Shown: in pieces, positions 9,501-20,578 of the stretch
How positions within the stretch are numbered: the first letter of the stretch is position 1
How the letters are laid out: every line of letters starts with the position of its first letter
NCBI RefSeq assembly: GCF_035046485.1
Contig: NC_085136.1
Coordinates: forward strand, 329,308,227 to 329,372,226
From: Aedes albopictus
Lineage: Eukaryota > Arthropoda > Insecta > Diptera > Culicidae
Reading direction: 5' to 3'
DNA length: 64,000 nucleotides
Notes under the pieces: model-generated
Told to the model about the DNA's origin: nothing
What the model saw: only the letters and a program-made list of their open reading frames with translations
The model's database searches: none
Translations under genes and position numbers: made by a program

Positions 9501-10193
9501 ACTCAGGGAACGATAGGCCTTTGTAGTATTTAATATTAAAAAAAATAAGTCTTGTTTTAGCAGTGAAACGAAATAGTTCGTTTTTCTTAAACCCCTTCCG
9601 GGTCGAGTAACCTATAGTTAATATCCACATAACTGACTTGCGACAGGGTAATGTCAACCAAATTATTGGCTGGGTTTGAGTGCACAGTTTTATCTACTGG
9701 TACTTGTGACCATTCAGACCAGCCATTTAATTATTTATATTTGCTTAAATTTCACGTCAAACAACATTTAGTGATTGACACAGTGGTAGGTCGAAAAATC
9801 TTAGCTTGGAAATTTCTTTTTTTATATGTTTGGAGATGTGAAAATAAAATCGTATATAGTGTCAAACAAAGTTATACAAGTTATAGTACATACCAAATGA
9901 ATTCGCCTGAAATTGTATAACGCAAAGTGGTTTACTTAAAATATACGTATATGGGCTCCACATTTGTGCGAATAGAGCATATTTGGTGCATCTTATTCAA
10001 TATGTTTTTGGACGGATAAAAGTTTACTTAGCAGAGTTGTAGCGGAGTTGTTGCAGAGTTATGTGAATCAATTTGTTAGCTGGGTGAAAAAAACACAAAA
10101 CTCATCGGATTTGTTAAGAAATTTCTGGGCAAATTTCTTGAATAGTTTATTTGTTTCCCCCCTCAAAATGTTGAATTCTGACCAAAATTTCCG
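9501..10193. other. Unassigned stretch
   Basis: No gene or confident repeat. Near the right end a CCCCCC tract (about 10157) and a GGGGGGGG tract (about 10196) could pair. Confidence 0.4.
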
Positions 10194-10616
10194 AGGGGGG
10201 GGGTCGAATAAATTAACTCTGGAGTACTTGGGACTCATAATTATCGTGTAAAAAGCTCAAAAATAATATATTTACTATATAGATTAACGGCTACGCAGCT
10301 TTAAGCTTCAAATAAACGAGTTTTATTATTCACCCGACGTTTCGACACGGGGATAGTGTCTTCTTCAGGGGGTGAATAAATATTAACGTTTTTGCTAAAA
10401 TGTTTTGTCTAACTTTAACTGTCTCGTTTAGTGTTGTTTTTGGTACATGACTTCGGAATCACTTAAACAGTATTTACTATGTTAATCAGTTTTGGCCTTC
10501 GTAAGTTATTTTGGCTATTGAAATCTATATGCAAGGTTTTTCAAAAATATTTTTGTCCGGTTCTGGCATTTTTTTTTTCTACAGGTACATATATAGAATC
10601 AAAGCTTATTTAGTTT
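10194..10616. repeat. Repeat family R1, copy 3, interrupted
   Basis: TCGAATAAATTA-CTC-GGAGTACTTGG-ACTCAT matches 8070-8115. The match resumes at about 10478 (TGTTAATCAGTTTTGGC, GTTATTTTGGCT) through 10610. Between them, about 10290-10475, is an insertion carrying CCCGACGTTTCGACAC and GTGTCTTCTTCAGG, a pattern I recognise only as a common insect repeat type. Confidence 0.6.
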
Positions 10617-10745
10617 ATTGAAAAGTAAAGACTGGGCTCGAAAAAACTGAGACGCTCAAAATAATGTATAACTTTTGATTGCGTTCACAAAAATAGCTGA
10701 TTTTTTAACCAGGAATATCATCGACTCACTCAAAGTGCAAATTTT
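10617..10745. repeat. Truncated relative of the foldback element at 33.8 kb
   Basis: CATAACTTTTGATTGCGTTC at 33842 is matched here by TATAACTTTTGATTGCGTTC followed by AAAATAGCTGATTTTTTAACC, as in 33811-33900. Only one arm is present. Confidence 0.55.
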
Positions 10746-10804
10746 CGGTAATACCAATCCGTGTGGTCAATTATGAATTTCAAATAACTCAACATACATA
10801 TCTA

Positions 10805-11216
10805 CTAGCGTGGTTCAAAAAATCGTTTTTGCTCCACACCGCTTATTCGATTCCTAACCAGATTATATGCCTTCTCCCAAAATTTGAGCTCATTTGGTTG
10901 AAAATTGAGACTGCACAAGCCCTTCAAAGTTTGTATGGGAATTACTATGGGAAAACGATGTTTTTCATTCGATCCACCGTAGCATTTCCCCAAGTGCCCT
11001 AGTGGGTTGGTCGACCCTTGGCAATCCTAGGCTACTCTATCAGCTACAACTTTGCCGAAGACCGCATTCGAATCGGACGCTTCATTAATTAGTTATCGAT
11101 TTGTATCCAACTGGGCAAACTTTAACAGTGATCCTCCAGCTTCCCAGCAGGCAACATTGCTGCACATAGCGCCAAAGATAGCACACTGAAATCATGGCTT
11201 TTTTGAACCACGCTAG
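10805..11216. mobile_element. MITE with TA target duplication
   Basis: Terminal inverted repeats CTAGCGTGGTTCAAAAAA at both ends, flanked by TA on each side. About 412 bp, no coding capacity. TA duplications suggest a Tc1/mariner-type helper. Confidence 0.8.
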
Positions 11217-11260
11217 TATGTACAGATGGGTAAATTATTGGTTAAATTGGGAAAAATCCA

Positions 11261-11332
11261 CAGCTCAGGTGAGATTTAAACTCACGACCCTTATTCGCTA
11301 GACAAGTGCTTTACCAACTAAGCTACCGAGCC
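11261..11332 (-). pseudogene. tRNA-like element, copy 1
   Basis: 72 nt that fold as a tRNA cloverleaf: acceptor GGCTCGG with CTGAGCT (two G-U pairs), D stem GCTT/AAGC, anticodon stem with loop CTAGCGA (AGC), T stem GTGAG/CTCAC. Box A resembles TAGCTTAGTTGG, box B GAGTTTAAATCTC. A second copy at 18982-19053 differs in the anticodon loop, so this is more likely a dispersed tRNA-derived repeat than a working tRNA gene. Confidence 0.6.
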
Positions 11333-11702
11333 AATTAATGACCCGACAACTTAGTTGTCATAAGGTTCAATTCTAATCTCATCGATCTATATCATCTTCC
11401 CCTAAACCGCAAATATAACCATCTCTGTTGTACATATGTACGAAGAGCGAAAGCGATTTGTTTATTGTTTGAAACTGTTTGCCTATCGTACAGGCACCGC
11501 TTCCCCAACCACTTGTAGAGGAAGAACAATTGCTACCTGGAAGGCGATCAAACAGCAATAGTTATGGTATACCACAATGGCAGAGCCCATCTGATTCTTC
11601 ACAACTAGTCGCGGTCGTTGTCTAATGCTTTTCTCAATATTATAATCTCAGATAAAACTATTTACAAACAATTGGTAGATTTTAGAAGTGTTTATTTCTC
11701 AG
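11333..11702. other. Unassigned stretch
   Basis: No gene or confident repeat seen. Confidence 0.4.
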
Positions 11703-12667
11703 TATAAGGAGTGTATCGGAAAGTAGTTGAAAATGTTCAGGATGCTCTATCTCGAAGCTGGGTTGGTCTTTTCATTTCGATTCTTCTATGAAATCTTCCC
11801 AATATAGTTAAATTTAGAACAGCTTGGAAAAATTTGGGAAATGTTTAGTATTATTGAAAATATGGTTAAATGAATAACCCTCATAAAATAAAAATCTGCA
11901 CAAAATGCAATTTTGTTATGATTTTTCAACATTTAAAAAATCTGTAGCAAATAAAATTTGTACGATAAAAAATCTGGAAAATGTTGTTGCTTGTTAACAG
12001 TTATGTACACATAACATATCATTCAACACCGACTTTCAAAATTCATATTTTCGACAGAAAAATCTCATATATCTACAAAATGGTCCACTCCAAAAAACAT
12101 CTATTTTTTGGTCAAACTTTGAAGTTCTGCTTTTAATATCTTAAAAGGTTATAAAATTCTATTTTTTGCTCTAACTTACTCGTCCATAAATTAAAAAACA
12201 TACCCTATTTAAAGAATGCGAATTTTTCATTTTATGTATTTTTTATTTGCGTAAACATGATTTGGAGGAGCATAGAAAAAAGGGGTTCCTCAAAAATGGC
12301 CTTTTTTCATTTTTAAGAATTGCGCTTAAATGCAGTGGAGATTTTTCTTGAAAAAAATAATTTGCCTATATCATGAGGATTCTGGAGCTTATTATATTTG
12401 CACAAAAAAGTCAACAATTTTCGAACATTATCGAACTTTTTTCGAAATTTCAATTTTTTAGAGGGTGTGCAAAAATTTAAAAACATGTGTTCAGTAATCT
12501 AGGTTAAAAACTCAGTTAAAAGAACATTTTTAGAAAATCATAAACGCCATTTCTTTTTTCAAGGATTAATACAGTACATCCAAAAATAAAATTACTTAAA
12601 AGTTGTATTAAACTATTTTTGAGGCTATTGTAAATATTTTCAACTACTTTACGATACACTCCTTATA
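11703..12667. mobile_element. Non-autonomous DNA element, ~0.96 kb
   Basis: Inverted ends: TATAAGGAGTGTATCG then AAAGTAGTTGAAAAT at the left and their complement at the right (ATTTTCAACTACTTT then CGATACACTCCTTATA). No long reading frame inside. TA or TATAA at each edge fits a Tc1/mariner-type target. Confidence 0.8.
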
Positions 12668-12879
12668 ATATATTTATATATTTACACAACAATAGCAATC
12701 TTAATAATCACTTGGTAAAACATCTGCATCCATGTTTTTCCACGCTAACTAATGCAGATTATTCATTTTTATTGTAAATTTTTCACATTTTTTCTCTTCT
12801 TAAACTCCAAACGATAATATTATCTTGCATTTCACCCATATATTACTACACTGCGCTAAAATGGTACTCTAGGACTCCA
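12668..12879. other. Region 3' of cnc
   Basis: AT-rich, no gene seen. It contains a second possible poly(A) signal on the minus strand (AATAAA at 12778-12783). Confidence 0.35.
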
Positions 12880-12905
12880 TGATTTAGCTTTTCATTTTTT
12901 TGTTG

Positions 12906-12911
12906 TTTATT
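12906..12911 (-). terminator. Candidate poly(A) signal for cnc
   Basis: AATAAA on the minus strand. It is the first canonical hexamer found downstream of the cnc stop that is not inside the MITE at 14483-15271. Confidence 0.35.
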
Positions 12912-14482
12912 TTCGCGTAAATCATCAACTGTTAGTTCTGCACAGAGGCAACACGTAGCTGTTTTCCACTCGGCGCTACAGGCTAGCGACAAGCGGAGGG
13001 GACAGACTTCGATCAAATAGCGGAAAATGGAGGGTTAAATCAAGCACAAAAACCAACCAACTTAATGTAACAAAAAAAAAAGTAAAACAATGCCTTCGGA
13101 CCTCCTCCGGTGCGAAGGCGGCTCTCGGGCCCTCGGTTTCCGCGCATCACTCTCTAAATAATTAGTTACACTTTGTCATTTTCCATCAACGAAAAATTTG
13201 GTTGCTCTTTCACCGCACCTCTATCAACTAATAATAATAACGAAAAGCTTTTGTCCTTGTAGTTCTGTCTCTGTTCGATACCAGTGTGTTTAGTGCAGTG
13301 TTTGCACCGATTCGTTTTTTGTTTGTTTTAAAGTACCCCTATTCCCTACTAATTCTGAATTTTCTTCTGACTAAAAAGTGTTCTTTTATCTTTTCCGCGT
13401 TCCATTTTTTTCCGGTTCCGGTTCTGTTCCCGGTTCTTAGCAACTAGTGTTCTGGTGGATGACTATTTACACGCGCGGGGGAAAGAAAAAGAGAGAACGG
13501 CAATATTATGTCTCTAGTTAGGGGTGTGTATAATATATAATATTCATCACAAACACGGTTTTTTTTTCTTCGTACTGTTCGTACAACTTCTTTCTTTTTC
13601 TTCGAATTTGTTCTGCATCAATGCTTCTTGGTTTCCTGTTTCGCTTTGTACCCTGGCGGTGGCGGTTTCCGGAAGGCGATTCTCGGTTTGGCGAAGCGGA
13701 CATTTTGTCATCGCTACCTTATGATGGTTCAATTTGGTGTACTTGGATGATAGTGTGATCGTTTTGGCAACACTGTAAATGACATTTACATCGACAGTGT
13801 AGCCAAAAGTGCATTGATTGTTCAATTAATGCTACAAAACAATCAACGTGACACAAGGGCTACTCAGAGGCTACTCGTAGATGTTCGTTTGGGAAGAGAA
13901 AGAGATCGGAAGTCTTATAGATGATATGGTCCTCAAATAAGCTTGCTGGATCAATAATATCACCGGCCACGTCCTTACGAGTCCTGTTAGTGTAACTAAA
14001 CGCTGCATCCTCTGGATAACCCTTTGATGTACATCAGATTGGCATCCAAACGACATTCTGAACGAAAGCCTTTCAATACCAGTGTGCCGAGGAAATTTCC
14101 ATAAATCTGGCATCACTGTCTAAGCGATCATCTTTTAAACTATGATCAAGCAACTTGCACTGGAAAATCAAAGGAAACAATGCCGATTTTAGTACAGAAC
14201 TCTATTATCCGGAGTCAGGTCCAGAAGCTTCCCAAACATAAATCAGGCAAACGGAATGATGTACAAAGCTGATTTTTTCACTGGTTGTCAATCAGCTTAA
14301 CAAAATGTCAAAATTTCAACTTCATGTAACATTTCGTTCTCAAGATATATGCTTGCAAAGCTTCAGAACCCGACTCCGGATAATCGAGTCCGACCTGTAT
14401 TGTCATAGGAAGGAATGGTAGCATCATCATGACCATCCTATCGCTTCACTGAGATAAAATGTCTCAGTTTTATACTGACGTA

Positions 14483-15271
14483 GGGTGGAGCGGGGCAAGA
14501 TGGGTCACCTAAGGATGGATCACCATAACTTTGTAAATACAAATCGTATTGGTTTGTATCCGTCCGCTACTCTTTAATACACTAGTTAGCTATGCTAAAA
14601 GTAGATAAAAAGTTCATTAAATACAAAATATGATTTTAACAAGCAGTTTTAAAAAGTGATCGATTTTGCGCCGTGAAAAAAGTGCGGGGCAAGATGGGTC
14701 ACCTTTTATGTAATTCACATTTTCTCAACGATAAACGTCAAAATACAAGATTTGTTCCGCATTCATATATGCTCCATATCCATACTGAGTAAACAAGAGC
14801 TACTAGTAAATATTTTATAAATTTATTTGGAATATAAAAAATTTTACGATTTGAGTGGTCCTAAGACGACTTGAAAATCGATGTTTTCACTAAAAAATTA
14901 TCATAATTTTATGTTATAACTTTGAGCGTTCATTCCGCTTGATAGAAGTAGTTTATGAGATAGTCTTGTAATAAAAAATAAATAGTTTTTGAATGCTCCA
15001 AAAATACGTTCAAAATTGAAGGTGACCCATCTTGCCCCGCGGCCGTTTATATGGAGATTATATGGAATGTATCGCATAAGAAAAATAGCTAAAAACCATT
15101 TTATTTTTTATTTCCAAGGAGAGTGAATAATTTTTCAATCAATGCTCCAAACTTTTGTATATTCTTGCCGGTCATCTAACAAAATTATTAACATAATCAA
15201 AACATGAGTAATGCGCCCAAAAATGGCACTGACCCATCTTGCCCCGCGACCCATCTTGCCCCGCCCCACCC
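14483..15271. mobile_element. Foldback MITE with GC-rich ends, TA target
   Basis: Ends GGGTGGAGCGGGGCAAGATG and its complement, flanked by TA at 14481-14482 and 15272-15273. The motif GGGGCAAGATGGGTC recurs in inverted and direct copies inside (about 14696, 15026, 15235, 15248). 789 bp, non-coding. It lies in the presumed cnc 3' UTR. Confidence 0.85.
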
Positions 15272-15278
15272 TATCCCT

Positions 15279-15720
15279 GTATGAAGGGCCAAAAACTGGG
15301 TGAAAGATTAAATAACAGAGACACTTACACTCCAACTATAAAGTTTCCTATTTATACGCCTATTAGCGAACTGATAAGATCAATAATACCTCCGGCCACG
15401 TCCTTACAACATATCAAGTAATTGAATGTGATTGATCATTCGTCTCGTGTCGTGCAGAACAATTTATGTGAGCTGAAGATGAGAATTCATTGTCAGTCTT
15501 TGCTGTATTCAAAACACCACTATATGAAGGGCCAAAATGAGGGGCGGTAGACGTGCGCGCAAAGACACTTACGCAAGATTCTAGACAGAGCTTTGAAACA
15601 ATCTTTCATAGCCCAAGAGCAACATAGAGTTATGTTATGAGTTAAACTTATGAAAATCAATCTGACCGACACCGATCCACGGCCACGTCCTTGCAGTCCA
15701 CCCGAATAACCGAACGCCTC
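15279..15720. repeat. Local duplication with TATGAAGGGCCAAAA and GGCCACGTCCTTAC blocks
   Basis: TATGAAGGGCCAAAA occurs at 15280 and 15523, each followed later by an AGACACTTAC block and then GGCCACGTCCTT-CA (about 15394 and 15680). A third GGCCACGTCCTTAC lies at about 13965. The pattern suggests two or three diverged copies of a ~240 bp unit in the presumed 3' UTR. Confidence 0.5.
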
Positions 15721-17127
15721 CGCAAACCCCACCGGACGGAACCCTCTGGATCCGACACCTGTTTTCCATTGTTTCCGGTATACGAGCCTGCGGTATTTAC
15801 CCACCCACCCATCGAATCGAATCGAATAAGTATGCGTTAATAGTTAGAAAAGCCTAATTTTCCTCCCACTTGACTCCACAAGCACTGTTTTCGCCGCATT
15901 GCAAAAGCGAACCAAAGGTATACGTTTTGTGTTGGCTGCTGCCAAAGCAACAAACAGTGCACCTGTTTCCGTTTGTGAGGGGTGGCATTACTGATATACT
16001 TACACACATTTCGCAATGAGATGCTGGTAGTTTGTTAATAAGTATTTCTTCACTTCATCCTTTCCTATTCTGCACAATAGTTTCGGTTAGATCGTCTTAC
16101 TATCGCTATAATTTACACACGTTGTTCTTGTCTCTGTTTTCATATATGTTCAACAATCCCATATCGACAACTTTTTATAGATGCTACAATTTTTTTTTGG
16201 CTTCCTAGACGCGCAATTTCGCAAATCGCTAAAGAAAACGAAAACTACCGAGAGAATCACTTTGATCAAAACACGAATTTTGAACAAACCGGAATGTCGT
16301 TGATTTTCACTGTTGTTGTTGTTGTTTTTCTATGGTAGTGCTGTTGTAACTCTTCGCTATAAAAAAAAAACTGTAACTCGAGGGGGTCTGGTGGATGGAC
16401 TTTTGCTGGCTGGTCTCAATCACTTGGAAGCTTCGGTTGAACAACTGGGCATTTTCTGTGTGTATGTCTTTTTGTGGGTGTAAGTGCTTGATTCCGGATC
16501 AAACGGCGCCGAACGCTCAATATGAGCGGTCCGGATTGCCACCTGTCGGTTGCTCAAACACGAATCTGTGCTGGGGTTGCCATAAATATATGAATGTTGA
16601 ACGCATAAAAGCACCCCAACGCACACCCGGGCTGAACAAAAGCTGAACAAGCATTTTTGTATTTGACAATTTGGTCAGAATTGTCCCATTTTGTCTGTTG
16701 TTCCGAAGCGATCGATTGATTGGCTGGTAATCATACATTAAAGATGCAATGTATTCTACAAGCAAGCCATTGCTCTCCTAAGTTCTGGGGGCCGTTCTAA
16801 GTGTTCTAAATTCCTGAGGTACATTCTGTTTTCGTGTGTATGTGTGTGTGTTTGTCTGTCTCTGTATGTGTATGTATGTGCATATGTTTGTTCTATCTGC
16901 GTGTGTCTATTTGTTGGTCGATCCCTTCCGTTACAGGCTGGTTACCTACTTTCCTGGATTCCTCATCTTCTTCTTCCGCAGCCGCAGTCTTCCTATTTTT
17001 TCCCATTTTTTGTCCTGCTTTAGTAAAACAACGGTGGCCACTGGTGAACATGATGATGACGGTGGTGCAAATGCCGGAAATGCTGTTGCTGATGCTGCTG
17101 CTGCTGGTGAAGGCAGTGCGGCCGGTC

Positions 17128-17463
17128 TCACTCTTTCGGTCGATGCTGGCTGCCTCCTCCGGCACCGGTGCCATTGGTCGCACTACTGTTGGTACCATTC
17201 GGGCCACCGTGCTGATGTTGTTGAGAATGCTGGTGCTGCTGCTGCAGGTGCAGAAGATGCTGCTGTTGATGGTGTGGATGTGGCAGACCACTTCCTCCGG
17301 CCATGCCGAGCTGCTGTTGTTGCTGCTGCTGCTGGTGACTGCTGCCGGTCAGATCCTGCTGACGGTCGACGCTTCGGGGCACCAGGACGACGGTTCCGTC
17401 AGCACTTTGCTGCAGACTCCAGTGCTCCTGGGAGTACGGGTTACCCTCGCTGTCACGCAGATT
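17128..17463 (-). CDS. cnc: cnc terminal coding exon: Neh3-like C-terminus and polyQ
   Basis: Last coding exon of cap-n-collar, residues 565-675 of the in-window product plus the stop. The acceptor TTCCCATTGCAG precedes AATCTG, giving phase 0. Residues 579-595 read WSLQQSADGTVVLVPRS, which matches the Neh3 motif of vertebrate Nrf1/Nrf2 (SLQQ-DG-V-LVP), needed there for transactivation. An eight-Gln run follows (608-615, mixed CAG/CAA), then a His/Gln-rich stretch and a Gly-rich tail ending HRPKE. The intron before it is only 62 bp (17464-17525), in contrast with the other introns. Family assignment is firm; the role of the Neh3-like motif in insects is inferred. Confidence 0.93.
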   Translation of the reverse strand, partial: NLRDSEGNPYSQEHWSLQQSADGTVVLVPRSVDRQQDLTGSSHQQQQQQQQLGMAGGSGLPHPHHQQQHLLHLQQQHQHSQQHQHGGPNGTNSSATNGTGAGGGSQHRPKE

Positions 17464-17525
17464 CTGCAATGGGAAAAAAGGTACAGTTACAAATGACCAG
17501 GGGGATTCAAACGGTCGACACTCAC

Positions 17526-18757
17526 CTGAAACACGTGCCGGTACAGCGCCGAGAACTTGTCCCGTATTCTCTTGCGTTCGGTTTGGATGATCTCGCGGTC
17601 GCGCAGCAGCCGCTCCTTGCGCTGCTTCATGTCCTTGACCTCGTCGGCCAGCGTCACAATTTGGTCCAGCTTGCGTTTGCGACAGTTCTGAGCGGCGACC
17701 TTGTTCTTGCCCCGCCGCCGGATGTCCCGGATCAGCGATAGCTGGTTTTCGCTCAGATCGTACTTGGACAGCCGCTCGTTGAACTCGTCCATCGGCAGAT
17801 TGATGATGTCTTGCACCGGGATGGGGATCTGGAGGGCGCGAGCACGCTTCTCGTCCCGCGTCAGGTGCTCCTCCTCCGCCTTCCGGATCCGTTTGTCTCT
17901 GGTTTGGGGCTTTGGATTGGCGCCGCTGTTGTGCGGCAGGGTGTACGTATGGTTATGGTGGATCACGTCGTGATGATGGCTTCGGGGGGCTGGGACCGAG
18001 GCAGGGTTCTGCCGGGAGAAATCCAATGAGTACGGATATTTCATGTCCACCGAGGAAAGTGGATTATTATGGGCACTGGTTTGATCTTCCTGTTTGGTTA
18101 CTGGACCGACGGCACCCTCTAAGTGACTTAGCGAGGCTGGATTCATGTAGTCAAACTCGTATTTGATTGGTATACTTGCGTTCAATTGGGTTTGGGGATC
18201 GACGGTCGCTCCTGTCGCTGAAGGGTTGGGGCCCGACGGCAGCGAAGGAATTGTGGTGTTCTGTTCTTGGAAGTATCTCTTTGCGAACATGTGGTGCTTC
18301 TTCTGGGCTACGGGCGGTTGTCTGGTTCCATCGCCAAGCCGATTGTTTCCACTGTAGCTGTAATCGAACGGTCCTCCGTACTTGTTGTGATACTCTTGGG
18401 CGGAATCGCTTCCACCGTCACCCCATTCTCCGTCCGAGAGGGATGGAACTCGTTCTGATCCCATCGACGATACGGCACTGTCACTGGAAGCGTCCAGACG
18501 GTCGCCACTCGTGGTACCACCGGAAGTTCCGTGTCCTCCCGTTGATCCCCCACCGTTCAGGGAAGTTTGCATGGCACCGGAAGAGACGGCAGCGGCGGCC
18601 GATGCGCTCGACATCAGACCACTGAGATGGGCGGGACCGTTCAGACTGGCGGCGGCCGCAGCAGCAACGGCGGCAGCACTTCCACCGATGGCGCCGCCCA
18701 GCACGGACGAATTGTTGCTGGTGGCATTGTGGTCCAGCATGCGCATGGTGTACATAC
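17526..18757 (-). CDS. cnc: cnc main exon: CNC domain and bZIP
   Basis: Residues 154-564 of the in-window product. The exon opens with GT completing a split Gly codon, then MYTMRMLD. Order: Ala-rich stretch; a Neh6-like Ser/acidic segment (245-265, SDSAVSSMGSERVPSLSDGE); HHMFAKRYFQEQ (308-319); CNC domain (about 452-499, ending LSENQLSLIRDI); basic region (500-517, RRRGKNKVAAQNCRKRK) and a zipper to about 550. The donor is CAG|GTGAG at the end of RHVFQ. CNC-bZIP proteins pair with small Maf and bind antioxidant-response-type sites to control detoxification, oxidative-stress and head-patterning genes. The Met at residue 155 could start a 521-residue short form, near the 533 residues of Drosophila CncA. 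Confidence 0.96.
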
Positions 18758-18981
18758 CTGTGGGAAGAATGCAGAAGATGGGTAATCGAGAATTAGTAAA
18801 AGTGATCAACAGCTTAGAAAGGAGGGCTAGTTCCGATAGGCAGTTACGCCTTTTTGAAATGTTGGTGGCGATTTTGATTTCAACTTATTCCAGAAAAAAC
18901 TCAATCCCTGTAGTCAATTATGATTCTCTAATCAACAGAACGTACGTATATTATGTAAGAAATTATAAAAAAACACACACA

Positions 18982-19053
18982 CAGCTCAGGTGAGGTTTGA
19001 ACTCACGACCCTTTTACACTAGACGAGCGCTTTACCAACTAAGCTACCAAGCC
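18982..19053 (-). pseudogene. tRNA-like element, copy 2
   Basis: Same family as 11261-11332: box A TAGCTTAGTTGG, box B GAGTTCAAACCTC, T stem GTGAG/CTCAC. The anticodon loop reads CTAGTGT instead of CTAGCGA. It lies in the cnc intron, beside a short CA run. Confidence 0.6.
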
Positions 19054-19059
19054 AATCAA

Positions 19060-20160
19060 TGTCGCTGTATCGAGGAATTCCTATCAATGATCGACCTGCA
19101 AATCCTACGTTTCTAGGATTCCTCGAGAAGTTCCTTCTGAGACTACTCCAGCCTAGGATTTCTTCAGACATTTCTCCTGTGGTTTCTTCAAAAACGTATT
19201 CAAGGATTCCACTATAGGGTTTCATTTTGTGATTTCTCCAGGGAGTTCCGTCTGAGATTCTTCTTAAGAAATTGTTGGAGAAAATCTACAAGAAACTTCA
19301 TAAGGAGCTCTTTGAGTAATTCCATAGAGAATGCCACAAAAAACTCCTGGAGGAACTCCATAATAAAGTCCCACCCGGAGGAAGTCCAGTATTATCTGTA
19401 AGAATTCCTGAAGGAACTCCTGAACAAATCCAGAAAAAAGTAGCTTGAGAAATCCTGGATGGAGCTCCTAAAAATTCCGGAAGCAGTTTCTGCAAGAATC
19501 TCGGAAGAAGTTTCCGTAGCTTCGATAAAGGATCTTGGATAATTCCTGGTAGAAGTTTTTAGAGAAGTCCCAGAATGTTTCCCGACAGAATCATGGAAGA
19601 ATAATCTGAAGGAATTCCGGAACAGGTTCTTGGAGGAGTCTTGGAAGGAGTTCTCGGAGAAATTCCTGGAAGGAGTTTTTGAAGCAATACTAGGAGTAGT
19701 TCCCGAAAGAATCCCGGAAGAAGTTCATTAAAAAATACATGAGGAAGTCTCAAGAGGATTTCCGAAAGGAGCTTCCAGAGGAATCTAGGAAGGACGTTAC
19801 TCGAGGAAGTTGGGAAGAAGTTCCTAGAAGTATCCAGGACGAAGTGCATGAATAAGAAGGAGTCCTGGAAGCAGATCGTAATAAAGTCGGAAGAAGTGGA
19901 TTCTTAAAAGGTTTTCCCGGAGGAATCCCGGAAGGAGTTTCCGAACGTATACTGGAAGAATTTCTTGGAGGAATTCCAAAAAAAACGGAGCAATCCCGGA
20001 AATAGCTTCTGGAGGAATCCCGGATGAAGTTATTGGAAGAATATCATGAGATTTTTTTGTAGGATTCCTGGATAGATACCCTAGATGCCTTGATAAATCT
20101 CTAAATTCCCATAGAATTTCCTGAAGAAACCTCAGAAGGAACTCCTGGAGAAATTTGACT
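19060..20160. repeat. Degenerate 12-15 bp repeat field (TCCTGGAGGAATTCC type)
   Basis: Dense array of diverged units such as GGAGGAATTCC, GGAAGAAGTTCC and CCCGGAAGAAG on the plus strand. The units keep no stable length, and open frames are by-products. The same motif family recurs at 20.6-20.9, 21.1-22.1, 22.25-22.76, 38.7-40.1, 44.9-45.2, 45.65-46.4, 52.6-54.4 and 63.36-64.0 kb. Confidence 0.8.
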
Positions 20161-20180
20161 GACTGCTGACTGTAATTGAC

Positions 20181-20578
20181 GATTATTTCACTAGTTTTAC
20201 GGCTCTTTCAGTCTATATTAAGCAGCTAAAACGCCTTTTGCATCTACTGTCCTACGTTTCGGTGAGTATTTCACCTTCTTCTGGGAATTAGTTTTTATCC
20301 ATAGCGTAGGTGTGGGCAAAAGCAACAAGTGCAAAGCAAAAATAATCGATGCAGTGAACGCAAAAGGTATTCGAACACATGCACCGTAGAGGGACGGCAT
20401 CAACAAAAATCATAGACAGTAATATGTCGGACAAGCCTCACACACACACAACAACAAAACGCAGCCTCTAATTCCCAGAAGAAGGTGAAACACACACCGA
20501 AACGTAGGACAGTAGATGCAAAAGGCGTTTTAGCTTCTTGATATAGACTGGAAGAGCCGTAAAACTAACGAAATTATC
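20181..20578. mobile_element. 398 bp foldback element
   Basis: Inverted arms of about 110 bp: CTAGTTTTACGGCTCTTTCA with TTTTGCATCTACTGTCCTACG and TCACCTTCTTCTGGGAATTAG on the left, their complements on the right. The centre (about 20291-20466) is not paired. It lies inside the short-repeat field, between two CTCCTGGAGAAAT motifs. Confidence 0.85.

Larger units (their letters stand above)
12880..17127 (-). other. cnc: Probable cnc 3' UTR
   Basis: Runs from the cnc stop codon (17128-17130) down to the first convincing canonical poly(A) signal. Outside the MITE at 14483-15271 it is less repetitive than the introns, with GC-richer patches at 12.95-13.15 and 13.4-13.8 kb, an imperfect TG/TATG-rich tract at 16832-16890 and a TTG run at 16314-16330. 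Extent is inferred; transcript data would be needed to fix the end. Confidence 0.4.

Noticed and set aside
11261..11332. Functional tRNA gene
   Set aside because: The cloverleaf folds, but a second diverged copy with another anticodon and the repeat context favour a tRNA-derived pseudogene.
16836..17741. 301-codon and 220-codon plus-strand frames over the cnc 3' exons
   Set aside because: Antisense shadows of the GC-rich cnc coding exons and of a TG-rich tract; no recognisable product.
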